64,000 nucleotides of DNA from Bacteroidales bacterium (GTDB lineage: Bacteria > Bacteroidota > Bacteroidia > Bacteroidales > F082): assembly GCA_017460915.1 (NCBI GenBank), contig JAFUAA010000027.1, positions 1 through 64,000 on the forward strand. The letters run 5' to 3'. The notes under the pieces were generated by a model. The model searched no databases and had not been told where the DNA came from. It was given only the letters and a program-made list of their open reading frames with translations. A program made the position numbers and the translations under genes. This document shows positions 8,661-17,137 of this stretch, in pieces (position 1 is the first letter of the stretch; every line of letters begins with the position of its first letter).

Positions 8661-10880
8661 ATGAAGATTAAGTATTTATTAATCAGCTTGTTCCTTGTTT
8701 TGGGAACGATTTCGGCTTCGGCCCAAGAAAAGAAAAACTTCGAGTTGGAAGACCTTTATCAGCGCGGTACGTTCTATGCAAAAAGCATCCGTGGCATGAA
8801 CTCGATGAAGGACGGCAAGTCCTACGCCTCCTTCGAGAAAGGCCAACTCAACATCTATGACTACAAGTCGGGGAAACTCGTCAACACCTTGTTCGGCATC
8901 ACCGATTTGGTCCTCGATGGCGAAGATTTGCCCATCGGCCTCCAAAACTATGAGTTGAGCGAAAACGAAGATAAGATGCTGTGCCTCACCGATATGGAGA
9001 ACATCTACCGCCATTCGTTCCACGCCAATTACTTTGTCTACGACATCAAGACCAAGACTTTGAAGCCTTTGTCGGAGAACGGAAAACAGCGTTTGGCCAC
9101 CTTCTCGCCTGATGCCACCAAGGTCGCTTTTATGCGCGACAACAACCTCTTCATCAAGGACTTGAAGACAGGGGAGGAGAAGCAGTTCACCAACGACGGC
9201 CTTTATAATCACATCATCAACGGTGCGCCTGACTGGGTTTATGAGGAGGAGTTCAGCTTTTCGCAGGGCTTCTATTGGTCACCCGACAGTAAGAAAATCG
9301 CCTATATGAAGTTCGACGAGAGCAACGTGCGCGAGTTCCAGATGGAAGAGTTCGAGGGCCTCTATCCCGATTGGTACAGCTTCAAATATCCCAAGGCGGG
9401 CGAGGACAACTCCATCGTCGAGATTTACGTCTACGACCTCGAAAGTGGCAAGACGGTGAAAATGGACACGGGTGCCGAGACAGACATCTACCTGCCTCGC
9501 ATCGCTTGGACGAAGGACGCCAATGTGTTGGCCATCCAGCGCCTCAACCGTCATCAGAACCACCTCGAAATCCTTGCGGCCAATGCCACTACAGGCCAAA
9601 GCCGTGTGTTCTACGACGAGACCAACGACTATTACATTGACATCACCGACGATTGGCACTTCCTTGAGGACGGCAAGAACTTCTTGATGACTTCAGAGAG
9701 AAGTGGCTACAACCACATCTACCTTTGCAGCCTTGACGGTATGCAGGCGAAACAACTCACCAGTGGTCCTTGGGATGTGACCGCCGTCTACGGCTTCGAT
9801 GGCAAGGAGGTGTATTTCCAAGCCGCCAAGAATACGCCCGTCGACCGTCAGATTTATGCTGTCAACCTGAAGGGCAAGATGCGCGAGGTGATTGGTCGTG
9901 AAGGCACCAACAGTGCGCGTTTCAGCAACGATTTCAGCTACCTTATTAATATCAACTCCAGCATCAGCCAGCCGACGCAATACGAGCTCTACACGAACAA
10001 AGGCAAGTTGGTGCGCGTGCTTGAGGACAACCACGAGTTTGCCGAGAAGTTGAAGACCTTCAAGCTCGGCGAGAAGAAACTCATGAAAATCAGCGACCCC
10101 GCCTTCGTGTTGCCCGATGGTACACAAGTCGACGTGGACGCCTGGCAAATCTTGCCTCCCGATTTCGATCCCTCGAAGAAATATCCTGTGCTGATTTACG
10201 TTTATGGTGGTCCTGGCTACCAAACGGTGAACAACTCGTGGGCCAACAGCGACTATTGGTGGATGCAGCTGTTGGCGCAGCATGGTATCATCAGCGTGTC
10301 CATCAACAACCGTGGTAGCGGTGCCCAAGGCGAAGTATTCAAGAAGATGACCTATCTGCAACTCGGCAAGTACGAGACCGAAGACATGATTACCCTCGCC
10401 AAATACATGGCCAGGCAACCTTACGTCGATGCTGACAGAATCGGCATCTATGGTTGGAGCTACGGTGGCTTTATGGCTGCCAACGGCATCACTAAGGGCG
10501 CTGATGTCATCAGCACAGCCGTTTCGGTGGCTCCTGTGACCAACTGGCGCTATTACGACAATGTCTACACCGAGCGTTTCATGCGCACCCCGCAGGAAAA
10601 CCCCGACGGCTACGACCTCAACTCACCCGTCTACAACACGGCGATGATCAAGGGCAACTACCTGCTTTGCCACGGCAGCGGCGATGACAACGTCCACTAC
10701 CAGAACGCCATGGAGCTCGTCAAAGCCATGATTTCCAACGGCAAGCGGTTCGACCTGATGATCTATCCCAACAAGAACCACGGCATCTACGGCGGCTACG
10801 AATACGGCCAAGGCGAATGCCGCATGCACCTGTTCAACAAGATTGATGATTTCTTGTTTGAGCATTTGCTGGGGGAATAA
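8661..10880 (+). CDS. Dipeptidyl peptidase IV (S9B family)
   Basis: A 739-residue secreted serine peptidase that removes X-Pro or X-Ala dipeptides from peptide N-termini. A signal peptide covers about residues 1-22, ending near SASAQ. The N-terminal two thirds form the beta-propeller domain and the C-terminal third the alpha/beta hydrolase. The catalytic triad is Ser600 (GWSYGG), Asp675 (GDDNVHY) and His707 (NHGIYGG). The spacing of 75 and 32 residues equals that of the Porphyromonas DPP4 enzyme as I remember it. It has no T9SS C-terminal domain, so it is probably periplasmic. The start at 8661 follows the -7 element. It suits an organism that feeds on host or dietary peptides. Confidence 0.95.
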   Translation: MKIKYLLISLFLVLGTISASAQEKKNFELEDLYQRGTFYAKSIRGMNSMKDGKSYASFEKGQLNIYDYKSGKLVNTLFGITDLVLDGEDLPIGLQNYELSENEDKMLCLTDMENIYRHSFHANYFVYDIKTKTLKPLSENGKQRLATFSPDATKVAFMRDNNLFIKDLKTGEEKQFTNDGLYNHIINGAPDWVYEEEFSFSQGFYWSPDSKKIAYMKFDESNVREFQMEEFEGLYPDWYSFKYPKAGEDNSIVEIYVYDLESGKTVKMDTGAETDIYLPRIAWTKDANVLAIQRLNRHQNHLEILAANATTGQSRVFYDETNDYYIDITDDWHFLEDGKNFLMTSERSGYNHIYLCSLDGMQAKQLTSGPWDVTAVYGFDGKEVYFQAAKNTPVDRQIYAVNLKGKMREVIGREGTNSARFSNDFSYLININSSISQPTQYELYTNKGKLVRVLEDNHEFAEKLKTFKLGEKKLMKISDPAFVLPDGTQVDVDAWQILPPDFDPSKKYPVLIYVYGGPGYQTVNNSWANSDYWWMQLLAQHGIISVSINNRGSGAQGEVFKKMTYLQLGKYETEDMITLAKYMARQPYVDADRIGIYGWSYGGFMAANGITKGADVISTAVSVAPVTNWRYYDNVYTERFMRTPQENPDGYDLNSPVYNTAMIKGNYLLCHGSGDDNVHYQNAMELVKAMISNGKRFDLMIYPNKNHGIYGGYEYGQGECRMHLFNKIDDFLFEHLLGE

Positions 10881-10902
10881 GTGTTTTGTCGCTTTTAACA
10901 TT

Positions 10903-10939
10903 AAAGCGTTGGTCGTGTTGATGGCCAACGCTTTTTTTG
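10903..10939 (+). terminator. Rho-independent terminator after DPP IV
   Basis: A perfect 10-bp stem (10903-10912 with 10925-10934), a 12-base loop and a run of seven T. It separates the peptidase from the metal ATPase gene. Confidence 0.85.
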
Positions 10940-11016
10940 TTGGAGCCATTTTGCAACCCAGTTGCAAAACTTTTGCCGCATTTTTGCAGTCGGAAAACAA
11001 TAAAAACTACAAAAAT

Positions 11017-13014
11017 ATGGCACACCAACATCATCACGAACACGAATGCTGTGAGCATAACCACGAGCATCATCATGAACATCACGAACACGAATGCTGC
11101 GGGCATGAGCATCATCACGAGCATGAAGGCAGCCTGAAAAGCCAAATCATCAAGATTGCTGTCACGGTGGTCCTGCTCGTTGCGGCAGTTATCATCGAAA
11201 AGAAGTGCAACCTTGCCACTTGGCAAATGCTTCTCGTTTATCTGATTCCCTATCTGTTCATCGGCTTCGACACGCTCAAGGAGGCCGCCGAAGGTTTGGC
11301 CCACGGCGAGGCTTTCAACGAGCATTTCCTCATGTCGGTAGCGACCATCGGGGCGCTTTGCATCGGTTTTTTGCCTGGCGCTGAGACGCAGTTTCCCGAG
11401 GCGGTCTTCGTCATGCTGTTTTTCCAAGTTGGGGAACTCTTTGAAGGCTATGCCGAGGGCAAGAGCCGCGAAAGCATCGCCCATCTGATGGACATCCGCC
11501 CCGATGTGGCTCATGTGGAGCGCAACGGTGAGACCATCGACATCAATCCCGAGGAGGTGAAAGTAGGGGAGACCATCGTCATCAAGCCTGGCGAGAAAGT
11601 GCCGTTGGACGGTGTGGTCATCGAAGGCAGCACGGCCTTGGACACCGTCGCCTTGACGGGTGAGAGCGTCCCGCGCGAAATCAACGAAGGCGACGAGGTC
11701 ATCTCGGGTTGCATCAATCTCTCGGGCGTCATCAGGGTGCGTACGACAAAGAGTTTTGGCGAGAGTACGGTCTCCAAAATCATCGATTTGGTGGAGAATG
11801 CCACCGAGAACAAGTCGAAAAGCGAGACTTTCATTTCGAGATTTGCGCGAATCTATACACCGATTGTGGTCTTTGCTGCTGTCGCCTTGGCGCTGTTGCC
11901 TCCGCTGTTTTCTGGCGGTTTCACTGGCACTTTCGCCACTTGGCTCTATCGCGCCTTGATGTTCCTCGTGGTCTCTTGCCCCTGCGCCTTAGTCATTAGC
12001 GTACCGCTCACTTTCTTTGGCGGCATTGGCGGTGCTTCGCGCAAAGGTATCCTCATCAAGGGAGCAAACTATATGGATGTGTTGGCCAAGGTCGGGACGG
12101 TGGTTTTCGACAAGACGGGCACCCTGACTCATGGTCAGTTTGCTGTCACGGCAGTGCATCCCCAACAATGCGACGATCACCATTTGTTGCATCTCGCGGC
12201 GCATGTGGAGCATTTCTCGACGCATCCCATCGGGGCGGCCTTGCGCGATGCTTTCCCCGACGAGGCCACCGACGGCTGCAAAATCTCTGACGTGGAGGAA
12301 ATTGCTGGTCAAGGCATTCGTGCTCGCGTGGAGGACAAGACCGTTTGCGTCGGCAACACGAAAATGATGGATGCCATCGGCGTTCAATGGCACGATTGCG
12401 ACCATATCGGGACGATTATCCACGTCGCCATCGATGGCGAATATGCGGGACATATCGTCATCAACGACAAAATCAAGGACGACAGCGCGGAAGCCATTGC
12501 CGAGCTGAAAGCGTTGGGCGTCAGCCGCACGGTGATGCTCACCGGCGACCGTAAGGAAGTAGGGGAGGATGTGGCCAAAGAACTGCAGCTTTCCGAATAC
12601 CACGCGGAATTGCTTCCTGCCGACAAAGTCCAATATGTGGAAAAAATGCTCGAACAAAAGATCGAAGGCCAGTATCTAGCCTTCGTCGGCGACGGCATCA
12701 ACGACGCGCCCGTGTTGGCGCGTGCCGATGTGGGCATCGCGATGGGTGGCCTCGGCAGCGATGCGGCCATCGAAGCCGCCGATGTGGTGCTGATGGACGA
12801 CAAACCCTCGAAACTCGCCCTCGCCATCCGCATTGCGCAACGCACTTTGCGCATTGCCAAGCAAAACGTTTGGTTTGCCATCGGCGTGAAAGTGTTGGTG
12901 CTTGTTTTAGCTGCTTTCGGCATTGCCACGATGTGGATGGCTGTCTTTGCCGATGTGGGTGTCACGGTGCTGGCTGTGTTCAATGCCATGCGGGCGTTGA
13001 AAACGAAGGATTAA
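11017..13014 (+). CDS. zntA: Heavy-metal P1B-type ATPase, probably Zn/Cd exporter
   Basis: A 665-residue P-type ATPase. The start at 11017 is preferred because it opens directly into a His/Cys tail and follows a plausible promoter; an upstream ATG at 10843 lies inside the DPP IV gene. Residues 1-37 hold 18 His and 4 Cys, replacing the usual folded metal-binding domain. Visible motifs are TGES in the actuator, the CPC transport site (Cys321-Pro-Cys323), phosphorylation Asp365 (DKTGTLT), HP in the nucleotide domain and GDGINDAP. CPC with a His-rich N-terminus points to divalent Zn/Cd/Pb rather than Cu. It would sit in the inner membrane and pump metal out. The metal is inferred. Confidence 0.9.
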   Translation: MAHQHHHEHECCEHNHEHHHEHHEHECCGHEHHHEHEGSLKSQIIKIAVTVVLLVAAVIIEKKCNLATWQMLLVYLIPYLFIGFDTLKEAAEGLAHGEAFNEHFLMSVATIGALCIGFLPGAETQFPEAVFVMLFFQVGELFEGYAEGKSRESIAHLMDIRPDVAHVERNGETIDINPEEVKVGETIVIKPGEKVPLDGVVIEGSTALDTVALTGESVPREINEGDEVISGCINLSGVIRVRTTKSFGESTVSKIIDLVENATENKSKSETFISRFARIYTPIVVFAAVALALLPPLFSGGFTGTFATWLYRALMFLVVSCPCALVISVPLTFFGGIGGASRKGILIKGANYMDVLAKVGTVVFDKTGTLTHGQFAVTAVHPQQCDDHHLLHLAAHVEHFSTHPIGAALRDAFPDEATDGCKISDVEEIAGQGIRARVEDKTVCVGNTKMMDAIGVQWHDCDHIGTIIHVAIDGEYAGHIVINDKIKDDSAEAIAELKALGVSRTVMLTGDRKEVGEDVAKELQLSEYHAELLPADKVQYVEKMLEQKIEGQYLAFVGDGINDAPVLARADVGIAMGGLGSDAAIEAADVVLMDDKPSKLALAIRIAQRTLRIAKQNVWFAIGVKVLVLVLAAFGIATMWMAVFADVGVTVLAVFNAMRALKTKD

Positions 13015-13016
13015 AC

Positions 13017-13050
13017 AAAAACCGAATCATCGTTGGATGGTTCGGTTTTT
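13017..13050. terminator. Bidirectional terminator
   Basis: A long near-perfect hairpin: AAAAACCGAA at the left pairs with TTCGGTTTTT at the right, with an inner CATC/GATG pairing and a 4-base loop. The A-run on one side and T-run on the other let it serve both converging genes, the metal ATPase and the acetyltransferase-like gene. Confidence 0.85.
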
Positions 13051-13067
13051 AGTTGTGTGGGCAAGGT

Positions 13068-14183
13068 TCAAATCTGCTTCTTGTATGCCCTGCGCCGCAT
13101 GAATGGAACGGTCTTGTATTCGCCGAAGAGCGACTGCACCTTGTAGTTTTCCTCCAATTGTGGGTTCATGACGATGGTGTCGATGCCGCGTTTGATGCAG
13201 TTTTCATGCAAGTATTTGAACAGCAGCACTGGAATTCCACATTGTTGGTAATCAGGCATTACGCCCATAATCAGAGCTTCTAGGGTGTCGTTTTTCTTCA
13301 AGGCTTTCATGATGTTGATGAAGCCGAAGGGGAAAAGGCGACCTTTGCTTTTCTTCACGGCTTTCGATAGCGACGGCACGCAGAAGAGGAAGCCCACGGG
13401 CTTGTCGGCATCGTTGACGGCCACAGCCACGAAGTCTTTGTCCAAAATGGGCACATAGGTCTTCAGGTAGGTCTCGATTTGCTTGTCGGTCAAGGGTGAG
13501 AAGCCATGCAGCGGGGCAAAGGCATCATTATACATGTGGAAAATCTCCATGCCATAACGTTTCCCCATCTCCCTCATGCTTTTGGGTTGCACGACGTGCA
13601 CCTTGAACCTTTCTTCAATCAAGTGGGCGAATTGAAACATTTGTGGCATCTCCTTGCCCACTTCAAGAGTGCGTTGCGTCCAATCGACATCCTTGCCGAA
13701 TCCCATCTTTTCGAGCATGGTGCCGTAATAGGGGAAGTTGTAGAGGCAGGTGAACGGACTGAGATGCTCAAAACCTTCAATGAGTAGGCCTTCCTTGTCC
13801 ATGTCGGTGAAACCCCACGGACCGTGCATCTCGGTGCGTCCGCGTTGTTTGCCCCAATCGGCCACGGTGTCTATCAAGGCGTGAAGCACTTCCTCGTCCT
13901 CAATGAAGTCGAGCCAGCCAAAGCGGACGATGTTCTTTGCGTCGTCGGCCTTATGGTTGATGATGGCGGCCACGCGACCGACAATTTCCCCGCCCCGATA
14001 GGCCAGGAAACAGTCGGCTTCGCAGAATTCGTAGGCGCCGTTTTTCTCGGGATTGAAGGTGTCATATTCGTCGCCTTCCAAAGCAGGGACCCAGTTCTCG
14101 CAGTTCTGGTAAAGTTGGAGGGGAAAAGCCACAAACAGCTTCAGCTGCTTGCGACTTTCCACCTTTTTAATCGTAATTGACAT
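13068..14183 (-). CDS. GNAT-like acyltransferase, last gene of acyl-ligase/ACP operon
   Basis: A 371-residue soluble protein resembling large GNAT-superfamily proteins found in Bacteroidota. Its N-terminal half holds a segment like a GNAT core (residues 60-80, AYRGGEIVGRVAAII). A second acetyltransferase-like segment lies near residues 250-350. It begins 2 bases after the acyl carrier protein stop on the same strand, which suggests it uses the ACP-bound acyl group made by the ligase. The acceptor is unknown; an amine in a lipid or small molecule is a guess. Confidence 0.6.
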   Translation of the reverse strand: MSITIKKVESRKQLKLFVAFPLQLYQNCENWVPALEGDEYDTFNPEKNGAYEFCEADCFLAYRGGEIVGRVAAIINHKADDAKNIVRFGWLDFIEDEEVLHALIDTVADWGKQRGRTEMHGPWGFTDMDKEGLLIEGFEHLSPFTCLYNFPYYGTMLEKMGFGKDVDWTQRTLEVGKEMPQMFQFAHLIEERFKVHVVQPKSMREMGKRYGMEIFHMYNDAFAPLHGFSPLTDKQIETYLKTYVPILDKDFVAVAVNDADKPVGFLFCVPSLSKAVKKSKGRLFPFGFINIMKALKKNDTLEALIMGVMPDYQQCGIPVLLFKYLHENCIKRGIDTIVMNPQLEENYKVQSLFGEYKTVPFMRRRAYKKQI

Positions 14184-14185
14184 GC

Positions 14186-14428
14186 TTAAACTGTTGTGTG
14201 TAAACCGATGTAATCGAGCACTTCGCCCACGGTCGTGAACTTGGGCGTGCCTTCAAACTTGAATTGGAACTTGGTCTCGATGGCCAGACTCAGGAGAAGG
14301 ATGGTCAAGGAATCCAAACCCAGGTCGCGAACGAGCTGCGAATCTTCGTCGACCGCATCCAAGTCCATCGAAGGCTTGATTTGTTTCAGGATTTCTTTCA
14401 ATCCTTCCAATATGTTTTCTCTTTGCAT
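14186..14428 (-). CDS. Acyl carrier protein
   Basis: An 80-residue acidic carrier protein. The motif LGLDSLTIL carries the serine (about residue 45) that takes the 4'-phosphopantetheine arm. It lies between the acyl ligase (6 bases upstream) and the acyltransferase-like gene (2 bases downstream). It is therefore probably a dedicated carrier loaded by that ligase, not the general fatty-acid-synthesis ACP, which normally neighbours fabF. Family assignment is secure; the dedicated role is inferred from order. Confidence 0.9.
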   Translation of the reverse strand: MQRENILEGLKEILKQIKPSMDLDAVDEDSQLVRDLGLDSLTILLLSLAIETKFQFKFEGTPKFTTVGEVLDYIGLHTTV

Positions 14429-14434
14429 AAGATC

Positions 14435-15928
14435 TTAATTTCTTGAAACTTTCATGGCACCAGTGCGCTTGAAGTCATCCTTGCGTACGGTGATTTTGCT
14501 GACTTGATGGGTGGTGGGCAGCGTGGCATTGACTTTCCCGACCAGGTTCTTGAAATAGGCTTCCACCTCTTCCCAAGGCGTGTCTCCAAAGTCGTCGATG
14601 CGGGGATAAATCTCAATGGCAATCACGCCACGTCCGTCCACTTCCTCTTCCTTGACGAGGCAGTCGCGGAGTTTCGGGTCTTGGTAGAAAGGCTCTTCGA
14701 TGCTTTCAGGGCTGACGTTCTCGCCGTTGGCGAGAATGATGAGGTTCTTGATGCGGCCAACGATGTACATATAACCGTCTTCGTCGAAACGCACCAAGTC
14801 GCCGGTCTTCAGCCAACCGTCAGAGGTCATCACCTCAGCAGTCTTTTCAGGGTCACCGTAATAGCCGAGGAAGAGGTTGTCGCCCCTGATCCACAGCTCG
14901 CCATCGACCACTTTCAGCTCTTGTTCGGGATAGCCCTTACCCACCGAGGTCGGACGTTCTTTCACGTCAACGTTGCCTGTGGTGAGGTTGGCCGTTTCGG
15001 TCATGCCGTAGCCCTCAAACAGGCTGATGCCGAGTTCGTCGAATTCAGCGATGAGTTTCGGAGGCACGTTGGCCGCGCCCGAGATGATGAACTTCAGGTT
15101 GCCGCCAAGGAAGGGCTTTCCGTACATTTTGACCAACTCCAAAAGGATTTCGCAGATGCCGGGAACCGCCACAAGGCAGGTTGGTTGAATGACGGGGAAC
15201 TTGGCGATGGTTTCCTTGGTGCTGGCTGCAGCGTACCATGCACCACCTTCGTGAAGTACCGACAAAGTGCTGCGAATCAGGCCAAACACATGGCTCAGGG
15301 GCAACACGCAAGCATATCGATGGTGACCGAGTTGTGAGCCTGGAGCATAAACACCGTTTAAGGCGCCACGCATCAAGGCGCGATGGGGCAAGACGGCACC
15401 TTTGGGTGCACCCGTGGTGCCTCCCGTAAAGAAAATGGCGGCGGCATCGTCCTTGTCGACCACTGCAACGGGTGCCGTTTGCTCGGCGCAATCCGTGATG
15501 GCGATCACCTTGCAGGGAGCGTCTTTCACGGCTTCCATGAAGTCCTTGCCTGCGGAGAGTACTTTCACGCCAAACTTCATGCAGCAGCCCACAATGGCTT
15601 GTGGCGGAAGCTGAGCCGGCAGGTTGATGGCTACATAACCCGCCGAAGTGACAGCGAGGAACATCTCAACCGCCTCGACCGTCGTGTTGTCCAAAATGGC
15701 CACTTTGTCACCTTTTTGCAGGCCAAACGAATTGAGTAAAGCGCGTTTGCGGGCAATGGTTTTGCAGACTTCTTTATAGCTAAAAGTGTTCACCGTGTCG
15801 GAAAGACAGGGCAAATCCGACCACTTCCGTTCAATCCAAGTCACAAACTCGGGAAGGGTTGGAATGTAGTGCAACTGCGCGAGTTCATCGGCAGGAAGCA
15901 TACTTTTGAAATAATCTTGCATAATCAA
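14435..15928 (-). CDS. AMP-forming acyl-CoA/acyl-ACP ligase
   Basis: A 497-residue member of the adenylate-forming enzymes, which activate a carboxylic acid with ATP and pass it to CoA or a carrier protein. Motifs in order are the phosphate loop FTGGTTGAPKG (about residue 168), GYGMTETANL, the hinge TGDLVRFDEDGYMYIVGR, and a C-terminal catalytic Lys in KRTGAMK. It is the first gene of a three-gene operon with an ACP and an acyltransferase, behind a strong promoter match. The start at 15928 (MIMQDYF) is nearly equivalent to an ATG two codons later. The acid substrate cannot be read from sequence; a fatty or aromatic acid is likely. Confidence 0.88.
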   Translation of the reverse strand: MIMQDYFKSMLPADELAQLHYIPTLPEFVTWIERKWSDLPCLSDTVNTFSYKEVCKTIARKRALLNSFGLQKGDKVAILDNTTVEAVEMFLAVTSAGYVAINLPAQLPPQAIVGCCMKFGVKVLSAGKDFMEAVKDAPCKVIAITDCAEQTAPVAVVDKDDAAAIFFTGGTTGAPKGAVLPHRALMRGALNGVYAPGSQLGHHRYACVLPLSHVFGLIRSTLSVLHEGGAWYAAASTKETIAKFPVIQPTCLVAVPGICEILLELVKMYGKPFLGGNLKFIISGAANVPPKLIAEFDELGISLFEGYGMTETANLTTGNVDVKERPTSVGKGYPEQELKVVDGELWIRGDNLFLGYYGDPEKTAEVMTSDGWLKTGDLVRFDEDGYMYIVGRIKNLIILANGENVSPESIEEPFYQDPKLRDCLVKEEEVDGRGVIAIEIYPRIDDFGDTPWEEVEAYFKNLVGKVNATLPTTHQVSKITVRKDDFKRTGAMKVSRN

Positions 15929-15960
15929 TGGTTTTGTCGTTTTTGATCAAAATGAAGCCG

Positions 15961-15992
15961 CAAAATTAGGGAAATTCGATTTTACTTCAAAA
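15961..15992 (-). promoter_or_regulatory. Promoter of acyl-ligase operon
   Basis: On the minus strand TTTTG (15988-15992) is followed by exactly 19 bases and TAATTTTG (15961-15968). This is a near-perfect match to the Bacteroidota housekeeping promoter. Confidence 0.8.
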
Positions 15993-16009
15993 CAAATTCA
16001 ATGACGTTG

Positions 16010-17110
16010 TCATTTGCTCACAACCAATTTGGCAACGGGACCGTTTTCACCTTTGACGAAGTAAATGCCTTCGGGCATTCCACTGAGATCGAGGCGAGTC
16101 GTTCCCGGACGAATCTCCCGCCTGATGACCATGCGTCCTAACACGTCCATCACTTCGATGAAAGTGGTTGCTTCCACCTCGATATTGAATTCACCTTTTG
16201 TAGGGTTGGGCCAAATGCTGAGATGGTTCTTTGGGTTTTCGGTCACGCCGTCGTCAAAGGCTTTTCTGGTGAAAAACTCGTGGATGAGGTTCATGTAGCT
16301 GGCGTCGTATTGGGCGTCGCTGTGGTACCATGTATGGGTGCCGCCCACCACCTTGATGTGCTCTAAGTCGGTGCCGGAACCATAAGTGTAGCGGATGAAC
16401 CGCAGTCCGTCGTTGTGGGTGTCGGGCAAGCTGTCGATTTCGGGATCGCCCTCGCAGCCGTTGGCGTTTTGCCAATAGTCGAGGATGGCTTCAACGCTGA
16501 GTCCGAGCGTGCCGCCAAAGACTTGCGAAGTGCCGTCGTAGTTCACCACATTGTCGCTCGTGCCGTGAATGTGAAGCATGCGAACGGGAGCCACAGGGGT
16601 CAACTCGCTCATTGCGAAGGTGATGAGTCCACTGACAGGGGCGCAACCAGCGATGCGGTCGCCATGTTCGATGGCCATACGATGGCTCATGAAACCGCCC
16701 ATCGAGAAGCCGGTGAAGAACACACTGTCGAGGTTGATGTGGTAGGGCTCGGCCAACGAGTCGACCAAAGCCATGAGGAAGCCCGAGTCGTCGATGTTGC
16801 TGCTCATCATGCCAGCGTTCCACATGGAGAACCCCGACTGTGGCAAGGCTTGCGGCACCAAGATGACCCAACCGAAATCTTCGGCGATTTGTTGGAAGTT
16901 GTACTCGTTGTCGATGCGTGTGATGTTGTCGCCCAAACCGTGCAAGAAAAACAATACGGGGACGGGCTTGTCCAATTCCTGTGGTGTTTTGATGAGGTAT
17001 TCCCTGTTGGTGCCTTGCCAAGGGAAGGTCTGGATTTGGGCAAACGAAGTGCCGCATAGAGCTAATAGAGCAATTATAGCACTGATTTTTAGCTTTTTAG
17101 TAGTTTTCAT
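16010..17110 (-). CDS. Secreted esterase (PHB-depolymerase-like) with T9SS sorting domain
   Basis: A 366-residue alpha/beta hydrolase with a signal peptide (residues 1-24, ending SFAQ). It has an oxyanion segment FFLHGLGDN and the nucleophile box GFSMGG; a late His in GGTHTWYH probably completes the triad. This is the architecture of feruloyl/acetyl esterases and PHB depolymerases. Residues about 295-366 are a T9SS type A C-terminal domain (WPNPTKGEF, VLGRMV, GIYFVK), so the enzyme should be carried across the outer membrane and attached or released. It lies 27 bases after the aldo/keto reductase and is probably co-transcribed. Esterified plant polysaccharide is a plausible substrate, inferred only. 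Confidence 0.85.
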   Translation of the reverse strand: MKTTKKLKISAIIALLALCGTSFAQIQTFPWQGTNREYLIKTPQELDKPVPVLFFLHGLGDNITRIDNEYNFQQIAEDFGWVILVPQALPQSGFSMWNAGMMSSNIDDSGFLMALVDSLAEPYHINLDSVFFTGFSMGGFMSHRMAIEHGDRIAGCAPVSGLITFAMSELTPVAPVRMLHIHGTSDNVVNYDGTSQVFGGTLGLSVEAILDYWQNANGCEGDPEIDSLPDTHNDGLRFIRYTYGSGTDLEHIKVVGGTHTWYHSDAQYDASYMNLIHEFFTRKAFDDGVTENPKNHLSIWPNPTKGEFNIEVEATTFIEVMDVLGRMVIRREIRPGTTRLDLSGMPEGIYFVKGENGPVAKLVVSK

Positions 17111-17137
17111 AGACTGTGATGTTTGATGGTGGTTTGT

